Shown here: in pieces, positions 12,011-23,363 of the stretch
Numbering within the stretch: the stretch's first letter is position 1
Layout: each line of letters starts with the position of its first letter
DNA from: Artocarpus heterophyllus
Lineage: Eukaryota > Streptophyta > Magnoliopsida > Rosales > Moraceae
NCBI GenBank assembly: GCA_025403435.1
Contig: JAJQZP010000418.1
Location: 248,001 to 312,000, forward strand
Direction: 5' to 3'
Length of the DNA: 64,000 bases
Program-made: the position numbers and the translations under genes
Notes under the pieces: model-generated
Told to the model about the DNA's origin: nothing
The model's database searches: none
What the model saw: the letters and a program-made list of their open reading frames with translations, nothing else

Positions 12011-12780
12011 TTTTAGGAGGCCCTTTTGTCAAAATTTTCCTATGTTTTGGGTCTTAATGAGATATCTTTTTACAAAACACATCAACCAAATTTTATCACT
12101 TCTAGCACCAGAGATCACACCGGCAGCAGCAATGGCAGTGATCCTGAGAGGTGGCAAAGGAGAACAAAATGACGGCAACAAATCGGATCTGGGCATGGCG
12201 ATGATGCTATCGATCTTTCACTAGCCTACCGTTCATCCTCTCAGATCAATCGTCGTTAGGATGGCCTTCTCTACAACTTGTTGCCCATAGCTGAGGGAGG
12301 GAGCTAATCTCCTCCAACGTTGGATCCGCCATCACTCCTTGTAAACAACCGCAACAATCGTCGAAGCTCGCGACGACAGACCCTTCAGTAGAGACCCTCA
12401 AGCCGCTGTCGACAACGATCGCGACTAGATGGGTCGTGAAGCTTGTTGAAACCATCGTCATTTTTTCAGCACCAGCGAGGGTTGCAGATCAGGCCAAGAT
12501 CTGCAGGTAAAGAAAACAAGCTCCAATCCATTCCAATCTATGACGTCGCATCTCTAGTGCGAGGATGATATGTTCAACGGCGATGACGAAGCCAAGGTGA
12601 AGGACAACGAGCAGCGATGGAGAAAATAGGATAGAGAGTGGAGAAAAGAAGAGAGTGAGGAGGAAGGAGATTGAAGATAAGACAAAGAGGGAAGAAAGAG
12701 AAACAGGGGAGAGAGAAAATCGGAGGCAGACGGAAGAGAGTAAATGGAAAAAAGAAGAGGATTTTTTTTTTCTTTTAGAA
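12011..12780. other. GC-richer island of unknown origin
   Basis: 12100-12600 is noticeably richer in G+C and CpG than its surroundings and has short open frames on both strands (for example 12042-12224 + and 12246-12461 -). None shows a domain I recognise. It is followed by a purine-rich stretch (12600-12780, repeated gagaa/gaaga), which could be the reverse of a pyrimidine-rich leader. It may be a fragment of a gene or of an LTR like that at 48183-50719. Confidence 0.35.
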
Positions 12781-14718
12781 AGAGATCAAAATTTATGACA
12801 TAAATAATTAGATTGGTTTAAAAGATGATATATTGTATAATTTTCTTTAAAGAATTTTAAGTGCAAATTTCAAAATTTCTCATTAAATTACTGGCCTTGT
12901 CACAAAATACCCTCTAACATTTAGTTTTTATCCAGTCCTCCAAACTTTAGTACACTTGTAAATTTTCCCCTACAAAAAATTACATATGGCTTTGTTTGCC
13001 TTAGGAGTTAGGTTAATAACATTGCAATTACAAAATTGCACCTAGAATTAGGTTTGTATGAAACAGGAGTTTTCGTTTTTTATACTTCTCAAATTAAGGA
13101 TTATGTCTAACCTAAAAACCTTTGGAGCTTCAACTATGACAGCCAACAATAGTTCCAAGATTTTCTCTTATTATTATTTACTATTGGTAATGCCTTAAAT
13201 GTTTTCTCTTAAACAACAGACGTATGTAGTATATAAAAGTTATCGTATCCACAAGGAAGTGAAAATTTATAACTCGAGAGATTGATAAAAATAAACGTTA
13301 AAAGAGGCAAGCAGTTTTTGAAAATAAAGTTTAAAATGAAATAAATATTTTTGTGATTTTTTTTAATTTTAAAATATAAAACATAAAATTAAAGAGATGA
13401 AGCTTTGAGAATCTCTCGTATGTTTCGTAACTGGTATGGAATTTTAACTCTAATTAATAATTATCTAAACCATTTGATCTATTATATATTTTCTCATTAA
13501 TTGCAAGCACTTTTACTAATTTTATAAGTCAATTAAGAGCGACAATATAGCAAGCCTTAATGTAGTAAGGGTCTTCCTATAAAAGTGGCAAAATAATCAT
13601 CTCTAACTAATGATTAGGTGCACTAATTATGAAAATTATAACCGCTGTCACTACAATTATAATTAATATAATTTCAAGATAGAAAAGATAATAACAAACC
13701 AAAATGAATATATTTTAATGGAATAAATCATAGCGTTAATTTTGGCAACACCTTATCTTATTAAATAGTTTAAGAATACATTATGCCATCTTTTGTCGAC
13801 AATAAATTAAGAATTACCAAGCATGTACTGTGTCAGTCTATATCTATAATGCAGCAAAAGCTCAACTTAATAAACAAGCATGACTTCAGTATTATTAATA
13901 TTAATTATGCAACACAATTAAATTACATAAAGAAAGCATGGCTGAATTTATGTAAGAATTGGGTAGCATAACAACATTAATAATTATTAAAAGATAAAAA
14001 TATAATTTATTCCACAAAATATAAGTCTTATAATGCAGATATAGAGTCAAAATCAATACTAAAATATTATGCATATAAGATTATCTTTCTATCTCATCAG
14101 GCTTTTTATACAAATTTAGATATTATTTTATTATTTTTAGGTGACATAAAGAAGGATGAGAGAAGGGGCCAAAGGCCCGTGGATGTGTGCATTCAGGGGG
14201 AGAAATCTCCCCTTTTATAGTGATAGAAAAATCACTATTTAAATAGCAAAAATATTATTATATTAATTATATTATATTATATTTATTATTATTATTTCAT
14301 AACAACTTGCAAGGCACCTTATCTTCACCACTAGCCAACTAATGGCTGGTTCTTTTATATTTTTTTAATATTTGATGACATCGTGTTGATGTAGGTATTG
14401 ATGCCGTATATTATTTACATTGTTGTCTGTTTTTACTTTTTTTTGCATTGTTTTGCTCTGTTTTTCTTTCACATTTTAAATCTAAAATTCACCAAAATAC
14501 TAAATTAATTATTTTACAAACAAATGATTTACAATAATTATTAAAAATATTTATTTTACAATAAAATACACAAAAATTAATTACAAACTTTTAAAATTTC
14601 TAGTCTTTTTTTGGTTTGACACATATATGATTTTTAAGACTTGAAAATATTTTTAAAAATTACTAAAAATATAATAAAAACATATTTACAAATTTAAAAC
14701 ACACTATCAAACACATTA
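12781..14718. other. AT-rich intergenic DNA
   Basis: Long AT-rich stretch with no supported gene. The open frame at 13783-13971 is low-complexity and lacks any homology I recognise. No terminal repeats were delimited. Confidence 0.4.
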
Positions 14719-15265
14719 AGGGTCCGTTTGGTAAATAGATTCAAATTAGTTATTTGATTTGAGTTAGTGTGATTTGAATTAGGATTTGAGTTAGTGATTT
14801 GAATTGTTATTCGAATTGACCTTTGGATGTATAATAAGTTTTAATATGAGTATAGAATAAAATTAGAATATGTGTTTGGAAAGGGAGTGAAAATAGTTTT
14901 TGATTTATTAATGAATCTAATAAAATCTTAATGTTAATGATCTCAAAAAATATGCAATATAGATCTTAATTTATTCATCTCTTCACTAGAAACATAATGA
15001 AAAAAGAATCATCTCAATTGGATATCAAATAAAGAAGTTATGATTTTTTCCCTCAAATATAAGAGGAAGAATTTTAGTTTTTACTGTAGCAGAGATATCC
15101 GAATATCAAAAGTTTAAAGGGAGTCAGAACTCTAAAAACTTGAATTCTTGATACACAAAGGATTCGGATTTTTGAGAAAACATACACGTATCTAAATGAT
15201 TCTTGATACTTGAATCTAAATTTGAGTTCATTGAGTACAAAGAGTACTCTAAACAAACAACCCCT
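14719..15265. mobile_element. hAT-like non-autonomous element (candidate)
   Basis: The left end AGGGTCCGTTTGGTAAATAG is of the kind common on plant hAT-type MITEs. The right end, read on the other strand, is AGGGGTTGTTTGTTTAGAG, an imperfect inverted match. The interior near the left has a repeated gatttgaatt/gagttagtg phrase. No convincing 8-bp target duplication was seen (acacatta at left, aagactca at right), so the limits are provisional. Confidence 0.42.
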
Positions 15266-16296
15266 AAGACTCAAAATAAAATAACCGCTTATTATTTTTA
15301 CGGTTTTGATTATTTACAAATTAAACGCGCGGTTAACACACTAAAACGACTCTAAAAATTATCAAAATATTATTAAACATAAAAACACATTAAAAACACA
15401 TTTTTAAATATATTTTAACACCAAGACACTAAAATACTGATTAACACAAAAATAGTATTAATTAGAGGATTTAATAAAAAATAAAAGTATAAATAAATAA
15501 TTTAGGCCTTGTAAAATATATACTTTTGTAGTCCCATCAACAATAAATTCACCTTCGATTTAGGCAAAAGAGATGTTGTCTTATTATATATCAAATATCA
15601 AATACTTATAAACTTTCCCACACTTTCAGATATTAAAAAAAAAAAAAAGGAAAAAGAAAGAAAGAAAGAAAGAAAAACACACCCACGGCCAGATAAAAAG
15701 AAAGTTGTGGCCCCATGCACATAACTTCCATGAAAAGCATTAATACGCTTATCACTTAGCAAAATACACTCAGTCATTAACCATCCGACGACAAAAAGAA
15801 AATTACCAAAAACTACACATTCAACCACAAATTAAGATAAACAACAAAAAATTATGCTGACGATTATTAGAGATTTTAATTCTTTTTGAAGTGCCTTCAT
15901 CCATGCTGAAAATTTTGCCTCCTCACACAGTAGTCATAGTACAAGGAGCAACTCTCTTCTTCTCTTTCTAATATGAACAAAACCTTCAAATTTTAAGGTT
16001 TCTAAACTTGGGGAAAGAAACGTCTGAGAAAAAAAGAAACCACCCCTAAAATAACATAAACACTTCTCTTTAGGCAAATTTTACTAAAATGCCCTAATTT
16101 TTATGTCATGTATATCTCGCGTGTAATTTTTCGTTAGCAAACTGACAGAAGGGAAAAATTTGCAAGTATGGGCAGGAGACGGTTGTTAAAAACCAAATGT
16201 CCAAAGCATTTTGTGACGTGGTCTATAATTTTGGGGGAAAACTAGAAATTTGTCCTATTTTTGATGCCACTTTCTCCCTTTACATCTTAACTTTAA
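15266..16296. other. AT-rich intergenic DNA
   Basis: No supported gene. Contains a (gaaa)n purine run near 15650-15675 that gives rise to a spurious minus-strand open frame. Confidence 0.4.
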
Positions 16297-17177
16297 GGAT
16301 TACTTATAAAAATTCGCCCTTGAACTATAGCCTTTGTAACACTTTACCCTCTAAACTTTAAAATATAACATCTGTTTCTATTAAAGTATGAACTGTAAAC
16401 AAAAATGATCATTCTGTTACAATTTTAATGATAAATTGACAAACAATTTTAAATTAGGAGTATTTTGATAATCCTAGTTATAAAAATAACCAAAAAATTG
16501 AAACTACAATAAAAATAGTCTCTATTAATGATTAAAATGAAAAAATCAATTAAAGACATACTAATATTCAGATCCCTTTTTTTTCAATATACCAAAATTT
16601 TCTTCAAAATTTTATTAACTTTTATTCACATCCAAAAAAATATTTTGAAATTTTAAAAGATATAAACACCAATGAAAACTTTAAAAATATGAAAGAAATT
16701 TTATTAATACTATCATAGTTTTTTTTCTCTTTGAAAATTTTGTGCTACATTTTTTGTTATTTTGAATATGGTTGTGTTATATTCTTTTTCATTTCACGAA
16801 TATATATGCTTTTAAAATATCAAAATACTTTTTTGGGTGTGAAAAAAGTTAATAAAATTTTGAAGAAAAATTCAGTATATCCAAAAAAGAAGAATCTAAA
16901 TAGTAGTATGCTTTTAATTGATTTTTTTTTTTGTTTTTAATCATCAATAAATACTATTTTTATTATAGTTTTAATTTTTATGATTATTTTCATAACTAGA
17001 ATTATCAAAATAACCCTAACTTTATAATCATTTGTCAATTATCTGTTAAAATTCTAACAAAAAAACCATTTTTGTTAACAATTATAATTTATGAGGAATA
17101 GATATTACGTTTTGAAGTTCAGGGGATAAAATATTATAAATGTTATAATTAAAGGGGGATTTTGATAATTAATCCTA
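16297..17177. repeat. Long hairpin (foldback) element with arms of about 370 bp
   Basis: The left arm (about 16298-16665) and right arm (about 16801-17176) are imperfect reverse complements along their whole length. Examples: 'cacatccaaaaaaatatttt' at 16628 pairs with 'aaatactttttt...gggtgtg' at about 16823-16841, and 'ggattacttataaaaattcg' at 16298 pairs with 'gggattttgataattaatcc' near 17156-17175. The spacer is about 130 bp. There is no coding capacity. It is either a large foldback/MITE or an inverted duplication, and transcription across it would give a long hairpin RNA. Confidence 0.7.
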
Positions 17178-17861
17178 GCTTGAATATAACGTAATTCTAA
17201 GGCAACGGCACAAATGACAAAAATGAAGTGGTAAGTTGAGATAGGTTTTTTTTTGTTTTTTGTTCTTTTTTAAATATGTGAAATAGTCGGAAATATTGAA
17301 TAAACCCATTAACAAACCCGTTAGATGAACCATATTGATGTCGTGTCTAATAGGAGGAAAACGAATAAGTATTTTTTGGGTTAACAAAAATATTGAAAAA
17401 AATAAAGTAAATTAGTTCTTAACTAAATGAAAACATATATAGTAATTATAAAATTATGTCATAAAAACCTAATAAACAAATGCTCAAACAAAATAAATTC
17501 CCATAGTGTGTGATAAAAGAGTAGCCGTCTTCATGTCATTGTCATGTTTCTTATCATGTCTATATGTTGGGTCAAGGTTTTGTGCTCGCTCTCGAAACCT
17601 ATATTAAAAGCCTAACTAACCGAATTATTTAGGCTGAGTCGATTTATTAATGATTGTGTTAGGCCACGTTGAACGGTTGAATTAGAGGATTACTATTGTT
17701 TATAAATTGATATTCAAAAGGCGGAACACTAAGTTTGATTTACATATAAAAGTAACTTCAACTAATATTTAAAATCCAAAAATTATTCCGAACCTTATGC
17801 ATACCACCGTGTCTATCTCTCAATATCACGTAATGCTCCTAGGACGGGAGATTTTTAAAAT
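17178..17861. other. AT-rich intergenic DNA
   Basis: No gene, RNA or clear element end was recognised. Confidence 0.4.
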
Positions 17862-18105
17862 TGACTTTTTGGAAAAATTATTTGGTGAATGACCTCTTTT
17901 TTTTTGGGACAGTTTTTGACACAAAAAAAAGCTTTAGACATCAAAACGGTTCTAGTTTTTTTTTTTATCATGTTGAGGTTCCTTATTCTACTATAGTTAT
18001 TTTTCTTATTTTTTTGAAAAAAATTGAGACAGTTTACCTGCACAGAAAATCGTGTTTTTTTGGTTCCAAAAAAAAAAGAGGACCTTTACTCAATTCCAAT
18101 TTTTT
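17862..18105. mobile_element. MITE-like inverted-repeat element, copy 2
   Basis: Same family as 11766-12010. The interior shares the tcatgttgaggtt phrase and a 'gagacagtttacctg' counterpart of 'gaaacagttttcctac'. The ends pair imperfectly (ggtgaatgacctctttttt at left; aaaaaagaggacctttactc at right). It is more decayed than copy 1. Confidence 0.45.
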
Positions 18106-19582
18106 TTGTCCCTTTCTTCAAATTCTTCCTCCTAGGACCCACCAAGCCCGTCCATTAAATCATTTTCTATTCATTTTTTCTAAATTTTGATGTTGTAGGA
18201 TATTTTTATTTTCAAACCAGAGTTTAAGGTCTTTTTTAATAGTTTCTCCATTGTATCACACTTATGTCTTTAACTTTTAAATTTATACTTAATTCATAAC
18301 TTTCCGTGATTAATGGCTAATTTTGATTATAAAAAAAGGATCTGAACGGCTTTAAAGAAAAAAAAAATCAAATGTGATGAAAATTTAAGTTTTTTCTTTT
18401 TTTTTTTTACCGGAAAATTCAACCTTTGGCCAATAATGGTGTAAATTTGGTATGAATTTTAAATGTGAGGCATAAATTTGATAGAAAGTAAATTTTGGAA
18501 CTAACTTGTGCATATCAACTTTCATGTTGATACGTGTTGAAAAATGCTAAAATACAAGACATAATGTTTAATGTTAATCATAGCAATACATATTTTCTTT
18601 GACGTGTGGAACTAGGTTCTAAAAGTTATTCGACCACTTGGAGAAAGATCCAACCAATATATTAGCTACTCGGACACACATTGAAACCTCCACAAGTGGA
18701 AACATTTTTTCGATGACTTCTAGATGGCATACATTAACTATTATTGAATGACTTCTAAATGTCTTGGTCTACTGTTCTTGAATAATTTTCATTTGTTCGA
18801 AAACTAATGAAAGGTTTTTATTACAGTAATTTTTCGTTTTTTGTTTTTTGTTTTACCATAATTGTTGAAAACTTTACATTATTGATTAGTGTTTCAAACA
18901 AAATGGCCAAAACCACAATATATATTAAATTAATAAAAGTTTTGTCCACAGTTGACTCCAGCATTAAACTTCCAAATTAAAAAAAAAGCTAAAAAATAAT
19001 TAAGCAAATACAGATTGACCTTACCTTAAAAAAAAAAAAAAGATTGACTTATTTATTGAATTGAGTTGTCTGGTATGCCTTTCTATTTTTTTTTTTTTCC
19101 TTTTGGATTTCAAAATTATTTTTAAAGAGTTTTTAGAAGTCTTTCATTTGTTTCAACCTACTAGAAAAATTTTCAACTAGAATGAGCTTCTCAAGAAAGG
19201 TATTCTTCCAAAGGGTAAAACTTCTTTGGTAAAAAATAAGTGTGAGAAAAGATACATGTAGCGTGGTGGAAAGATTTTTAGGACTTATCTTTCATAATTG
19301 TTTGATATGAGTGATTCAAAATTCTCCTATGAACCCTAATTGTAATATTTTTAGTTTGGGGAGATTCTAAAACATACCTACTCAATTATTTTAGGTGTCA
19401 AATTATTTTATCACCCTCATTATTATAAGAAAATAAACAAATTAAGGATAAAATAGTAATCATGCAAAATAAAATATTTTCTATTCTTTCCTTATAACAA
19501 CATGTCAAATTTTATTTCCCTATATTTTTCTAATTTATCTTCTTCCTACCTTAAAAAAATTTCATGTTGAGAATTCACATAC
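18106..19582. other. AT-rich intergenic DNA
   Basis: No gene or RNA supported. PolyA/T runs are frequent (for example 18355-18415, 19030, 19090). Confidence 0.4.
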
Positions 19583-19592
19583 TTTATTACAA

Positions 19593-19720
19593 TTTTTTTT
19601 TTTTTTTATATAAGGAGAGGGAGAATGCCACCTACTTTTGAGTGTAGCTAAGCGTGATTCGAACCTTCAACTTATAGTTGGGATAAAAGAACTTATAACT
19701 AATTAAGCTGCCCTCACTTG
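19593..19720 (-). mobile_element. tRNA-derived SINE with target-site duplication
   Basis: On the minus strand the element starts CAAGTGAGGGCAGCTTAATT and carries a B-box-like GGTTCGAATCA (19655-19665). It has an A-box-like AGCTTAATTAGTTATAAG about 45 bp before that and ends in TATATAAAAAAA (the T run at 19593-19607 on the plus strand). It is flanked by a perfect 10-bp direct repeat, tttattacaa, at 19583-19592 and 19721-19730, as expected for LINE-assisted insertion. Length 128 bp. It is a SINE and not a tRNA gene: no cloverleaf can be completed. Confidence 0.72.
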
Positions 19721-19730
19721 TTTATTACAA

Positions 19731-20262
19731 TATTTTATGGCTTATTAAAAATTTTGAATATGACTTTCGTCTTGTTTAACCCTTTAAAAAATCCGGTTCT
19801 CAATATTCATAGTTTTTATTTCTTTCTTCTATTGTCCAACAAAAAACCAAGAAATATTCCTAATAATGATTGTAAGCACAGTTTAGGCATAAATTTAGGC
19901 ATAATTCTATCTTTTGTATAGAGTTAAAAAAAAAAAAAACATAAATAGTGATTGGACAATCTACCTTCGTGGTTTAAAAAAATTTATAAATACAATTTTT
20001 TATTGAAGTACTAAATCCTAAAATGCAAAGAAATATCTAATTTAACAATAAATGCAAAATAAATTCAAAACCACGGATAAAGATAACTACAGACAATACT
20101 GACTTACCCAAGTCAACGTACATACACATACACATCCCAAACAAGTCCATGTTTCTATTCTTCACAAACTTAATCAAGTGGCTTCTTAATCAAAGCCAAG
20201 ACTTCGATAACTTCTTAGGAAAGAGAAACAAGAAGAAAAGTGAGAAGAAAAATAACTAGAAG
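19731..20262. promoter_or_regulatory. Upstream region of the PP2-B gene
   Basis: AT-rich DNA directly upstream of the intact PP2-B start codon. 20220-20262 is purine-rich (repeated agaagaaaa), like a plant 5' leader. No unambiguous TATA box at a fixed distance could be chosen. Confidence 0.35.
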
Positions 20263-22166
20263 ATGGAAATTGGGCAATTACCAGAAGAGTGTATCTCCCA
20301 CATAATTTCCTTCACATCCCCAAGAGATGCTTGCAGATCGTCGTTGGTGTCTCCTCTGTTCAGATTAGCTGCGGATTCCGATGTCGTTTGGGAAAAATTT
20401 CTTCCTTCTGACTACAAAGCCTTCATTTCCCAATCAGTTCAAGTCCCTGAAACGACATTGAATGCCATGCCCAAGAAGAGACTCTATTTCTACCTCTGCA
20501 ATAATCCCATCATAATTGGCAACGGTAACATGGTAATTATTACATATGAAAAAAAAGATATGAAATTTTAGTATATATCTGATTTCTTTGGATGGATCTT
20601 GATTCTTGTGAACCTTAGTACCTTACTATACAAGTTATCAGGCAGCAATGATAGAATAAGAATTTTGTTTCGGAGGTTTGAGGAAATGTTTGATATTGAT
20701 GTTGAATTCAGTTTTTTTTTTTTTTTTTAATAAATTACAAATATGCAAAACAAGTCATGATACCTTGATAGAGATTAGGATTATGTTTTAATTTCAAGAT
20801 TCTGTTTATCTCCTAGTGTTGTTCAGTATTTATTTTATTTTATCTTATAATTTGGATTAATTTTGTAAATAGGTTTTTTTATTATAATTCCTTTGGAGAA
20901 TATCTACTCAATGAATATTGAGATCATTGGTTTTCCTTTTTTTTTTAGTTTTTGCCTTCCCCATCCTCTGTTTTCTCTGATAATTGGTTCTGTTTTTCTT
21001 TCTCTAGAGCTTTACTTCTCTGGTTTTAATAGTTCTCTTGGTCCTATGTTATATCTATTTTAACCAAATATGAAATTAATGATGCACTTAACATCAATTT
21101 AAACATCTACCCTTTGGTCTTTAGCCTTTCCTTCATATTGTTTTCCTTGTCTGATGATTTTTTTTTGCTTTTTTCTTTTTAATTTCGTTTTCCTTTTTTT
21201 TTTGTTTTTTGTTTTTTTGTTTTTGACTCAGAGCTTCTCAATAGATAGACAAAGTGGAAAGAAATGTTTTATGGTAGGGGCAAGAGAGCTCTCAATAGCA
21301 TGGGGGGATACACCTCAGTTTTGGAAATGGACTTCTCTACCTGAGTCTAGGTAAGTTCTCTCCCCCTTCTCTTATTTATGAAGCACTACTTATAAGAAAT
21401 TTCTTTACAAAGTGTGAGAAACCTACACCACAAGAGATTTTTCTCTAGAATGTTAGGTAAAAGTAGAAGACAAACTCTGGTACGCCTAGTCTTTTTTCAT
21501 TCGACGAACAATATATGCAATTTATCATGCATTTGATGATAGAAATATCAATTTGGACCATTGAATTCTAAGTTTTTTTTTTTTTTTTTTTCAAGTGGTA
21601 TCTAATAAAGAAAAATTTTAACTTTTTTATCCTTATGGATTATTATCCAACGCCAAAAAAACCATTACACAGTTTGTTTGGTGTAAGGGACTCAAAAAAG
21701 AAAATGGAAACTTTTTAAAAGCTGTCTTGTAGCTAGCAATATACATTAACTCATGGATTATAGGTTCCCCGAAGTGGCTCAACTCAGATATGTGTGGTGG
21801 CTTCACCTCCTTGCAAATGTAGACACTGGGATTTTGTCGCCGCAAACGACTTACCTGGCTTGCCTTGTCTTCAAGCTTGAAGAACGCAAGCACGGGTTTG
21901 CAGATAGACCGGTTCAGTTGAGTGTCGATTTCGAAGGAAGAGAGCACAGGGAAGGGCGCGGCGTTCTGCTAGATGCTTGTAGAAACACGGCTCGTATGTC
22001 TCGGGACAGAGGAGATGGGTGGAGGGAGGTAGTAATGGGTGAGTTCTTCAATAAAAATGGGGAGGATGGATCAGTTTTGTGTCGTCTAATGGAGGTTGAT
22101 AACTACCACATTAAGTCTGGCCTCATTGTAGAAGGAATTGAACTTAGGCCTAGAGTTGGTCGATGA
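20263..22166 (+). CDS. F-box protein with PP2-type lectin domain (PP2-B family), intact
   Basis: Three exons: 20263-20532, 21232-21350 and 21764-22166, with gt/ag introns (gtaatt...gactcag; gtaagt...ttatag). They give 792 nt, 263 residues, close to the family's usual 250-290. Exon 1 is the F-box (LPEECISHIISFTSPRDACR, residues about 5-24, then the conserved DSDVVWEKFLP). Exon 2 has SIDRQSGKKCFMVGAREL and SIAWGDTPQFW. Exon 3 is the PP2 core, ending in GEFFNKNGEDG and SGLIVEGIELRPR. In the family the F-box binds SKP1 of an SCF ubiquitin ligase and the PP2 domain binds glycans or a target. That role is inferred here from the family. Exon boundaries and phases (0, then 2) match those of the decayed paralogue at 60484-61610, which supports the gene model. 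Start chosen at the ATG eight codons before the F-box motif ISHIISF. Confidence 0.9.
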
Positions 22167-23211
22167 AAAAAAAAAAAAAACATGAATGCTTGGTTAACAA
22201 GTTTTCACTTCTTTTTTAGAGTATATATATATATATATATATATATTTGTTTGTTTGTACTGGATATTAGCTTTTCATTTGTCAAGCATTCTGTTCTCAT
22301 GCTTTGAGGAACGATATACATGAAAATGAGTTGTATATTTTGATTTGACTTCTGGCCCACAAAAGGTTTGTACAGTTTTTTAATTTTCATGCGGATTATT
22401 TTCTATTTTATATCTTGCATTTTGAATTTATTGAAAAAAATAACCTAACATTTTGGATGTTCTGGAAACTATACCTCCTTAGAGGGTCAATAGTTGATTA
22501 TGATCAAGAAATTGATAAATTTAACCTTTACAACATATTGATGATCTTGTTGTAACAAATAATAAATCATGCACAATGTTTTTCTTTTAAAAAGAAATAA
22601 TCATAAAAATAGTTTTTTTCAAGCTAAATGTTAAAGTGTTATTTGTCAATTAGTGTCGCCTTACAAGTCCATCTATAAGCTTTAAAGGATAATTCGTCGA
22701 TTTACAATTCAAAACCAATTGCTGATCTAAAAAAGGTACAAATTTAACATGAATTGGAGATTCAAAGGTATAGTTTTGAGAATATTCAAAATAAAAGGTT
22801 ACTTTTTTGACAAAATTTAAAATGGAGGGTACAACATACTAAATAAGCCTTTTAAATAAAAGGTTACTTTTTTGTTTAATGCTTGATTGTTTCCTTGAGA
22901 CTTGTGAGTGATGTTTAAGGATTTTTTTCCCCAAAGAATAACCTTTGATATTGTAAAACTTTTTTTCTTTCTTTAACTTTGACGTTGTTTAATTGCAACC
23001 TGAAAATAGATCGCTTATGCTTAGGAAAGTGGTAATTACTGTTTGGATGGATGTGCTTTGTATAAGAGATAGTGGCATAGGAAAATGCCAACACTTAAAG
23101 AATCTTAATTGACTGTATAATTGTCTGAATGGGAAGTGAATAATTGTGTCATTCTCTTAAACTTGTGCAAGAGATAGTGACTTTATGTTCTCGTTCTCTA
23201 GCTCTTGTCGG
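22167..23211. other. 3' flank of the PP2-B gene and intergenic DNA
   Basis: Includes a TA microsatellite at about 22219-22247 and AT-rich DNA. No polyadenylation site can be fixed with confidence. No second gene. Confidence 0.4.
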
Positions 23212-23358
23212 CCGTTTGATAGTATTTTTAAAATAGAAAAAAATAATTTTGTTTTAAAAAATTAAAATTTTTTAAGAATTATGCTAAAAGCGTTTTTAAA
23301 ATTTCAAAAAGCTTTCAAAAACATTTTCAAAAACTCCTAAAACAATACTAAACGGGCC
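23212..23358 (+). mobile_element. MITE with imperfect terminal inverted repeats, copy A
   Basis: The left end GGCCGTTTGATAGTATTTTT pairs with the right end AACAATACTAAACGGGCC. About 147 bp, AT-rich, with no coding. A closely related copy lies in opposite orientation at 45532-45690 (both have an 'aattatgct' phrase centrally and a 'caaaaacat' phrase in the second half). Its right end directly abuts the ATAGT target duplication of the LTR element at 23364. Confidence 0.6.
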
Positions 23359-23363
23359 ATAGT

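Noticed and set aside
12042..12461. Possible small genes in the GC-richer island
   Set aside because: Short, overlapping on opposite strands, and without recognisable motifs or splice structure.
19655..19665. Possible tRNA gene (B-box match)
   Set aside because: No acceptor stem or anticodon arm can be formed, and the A tail and target duplication show a SINE.
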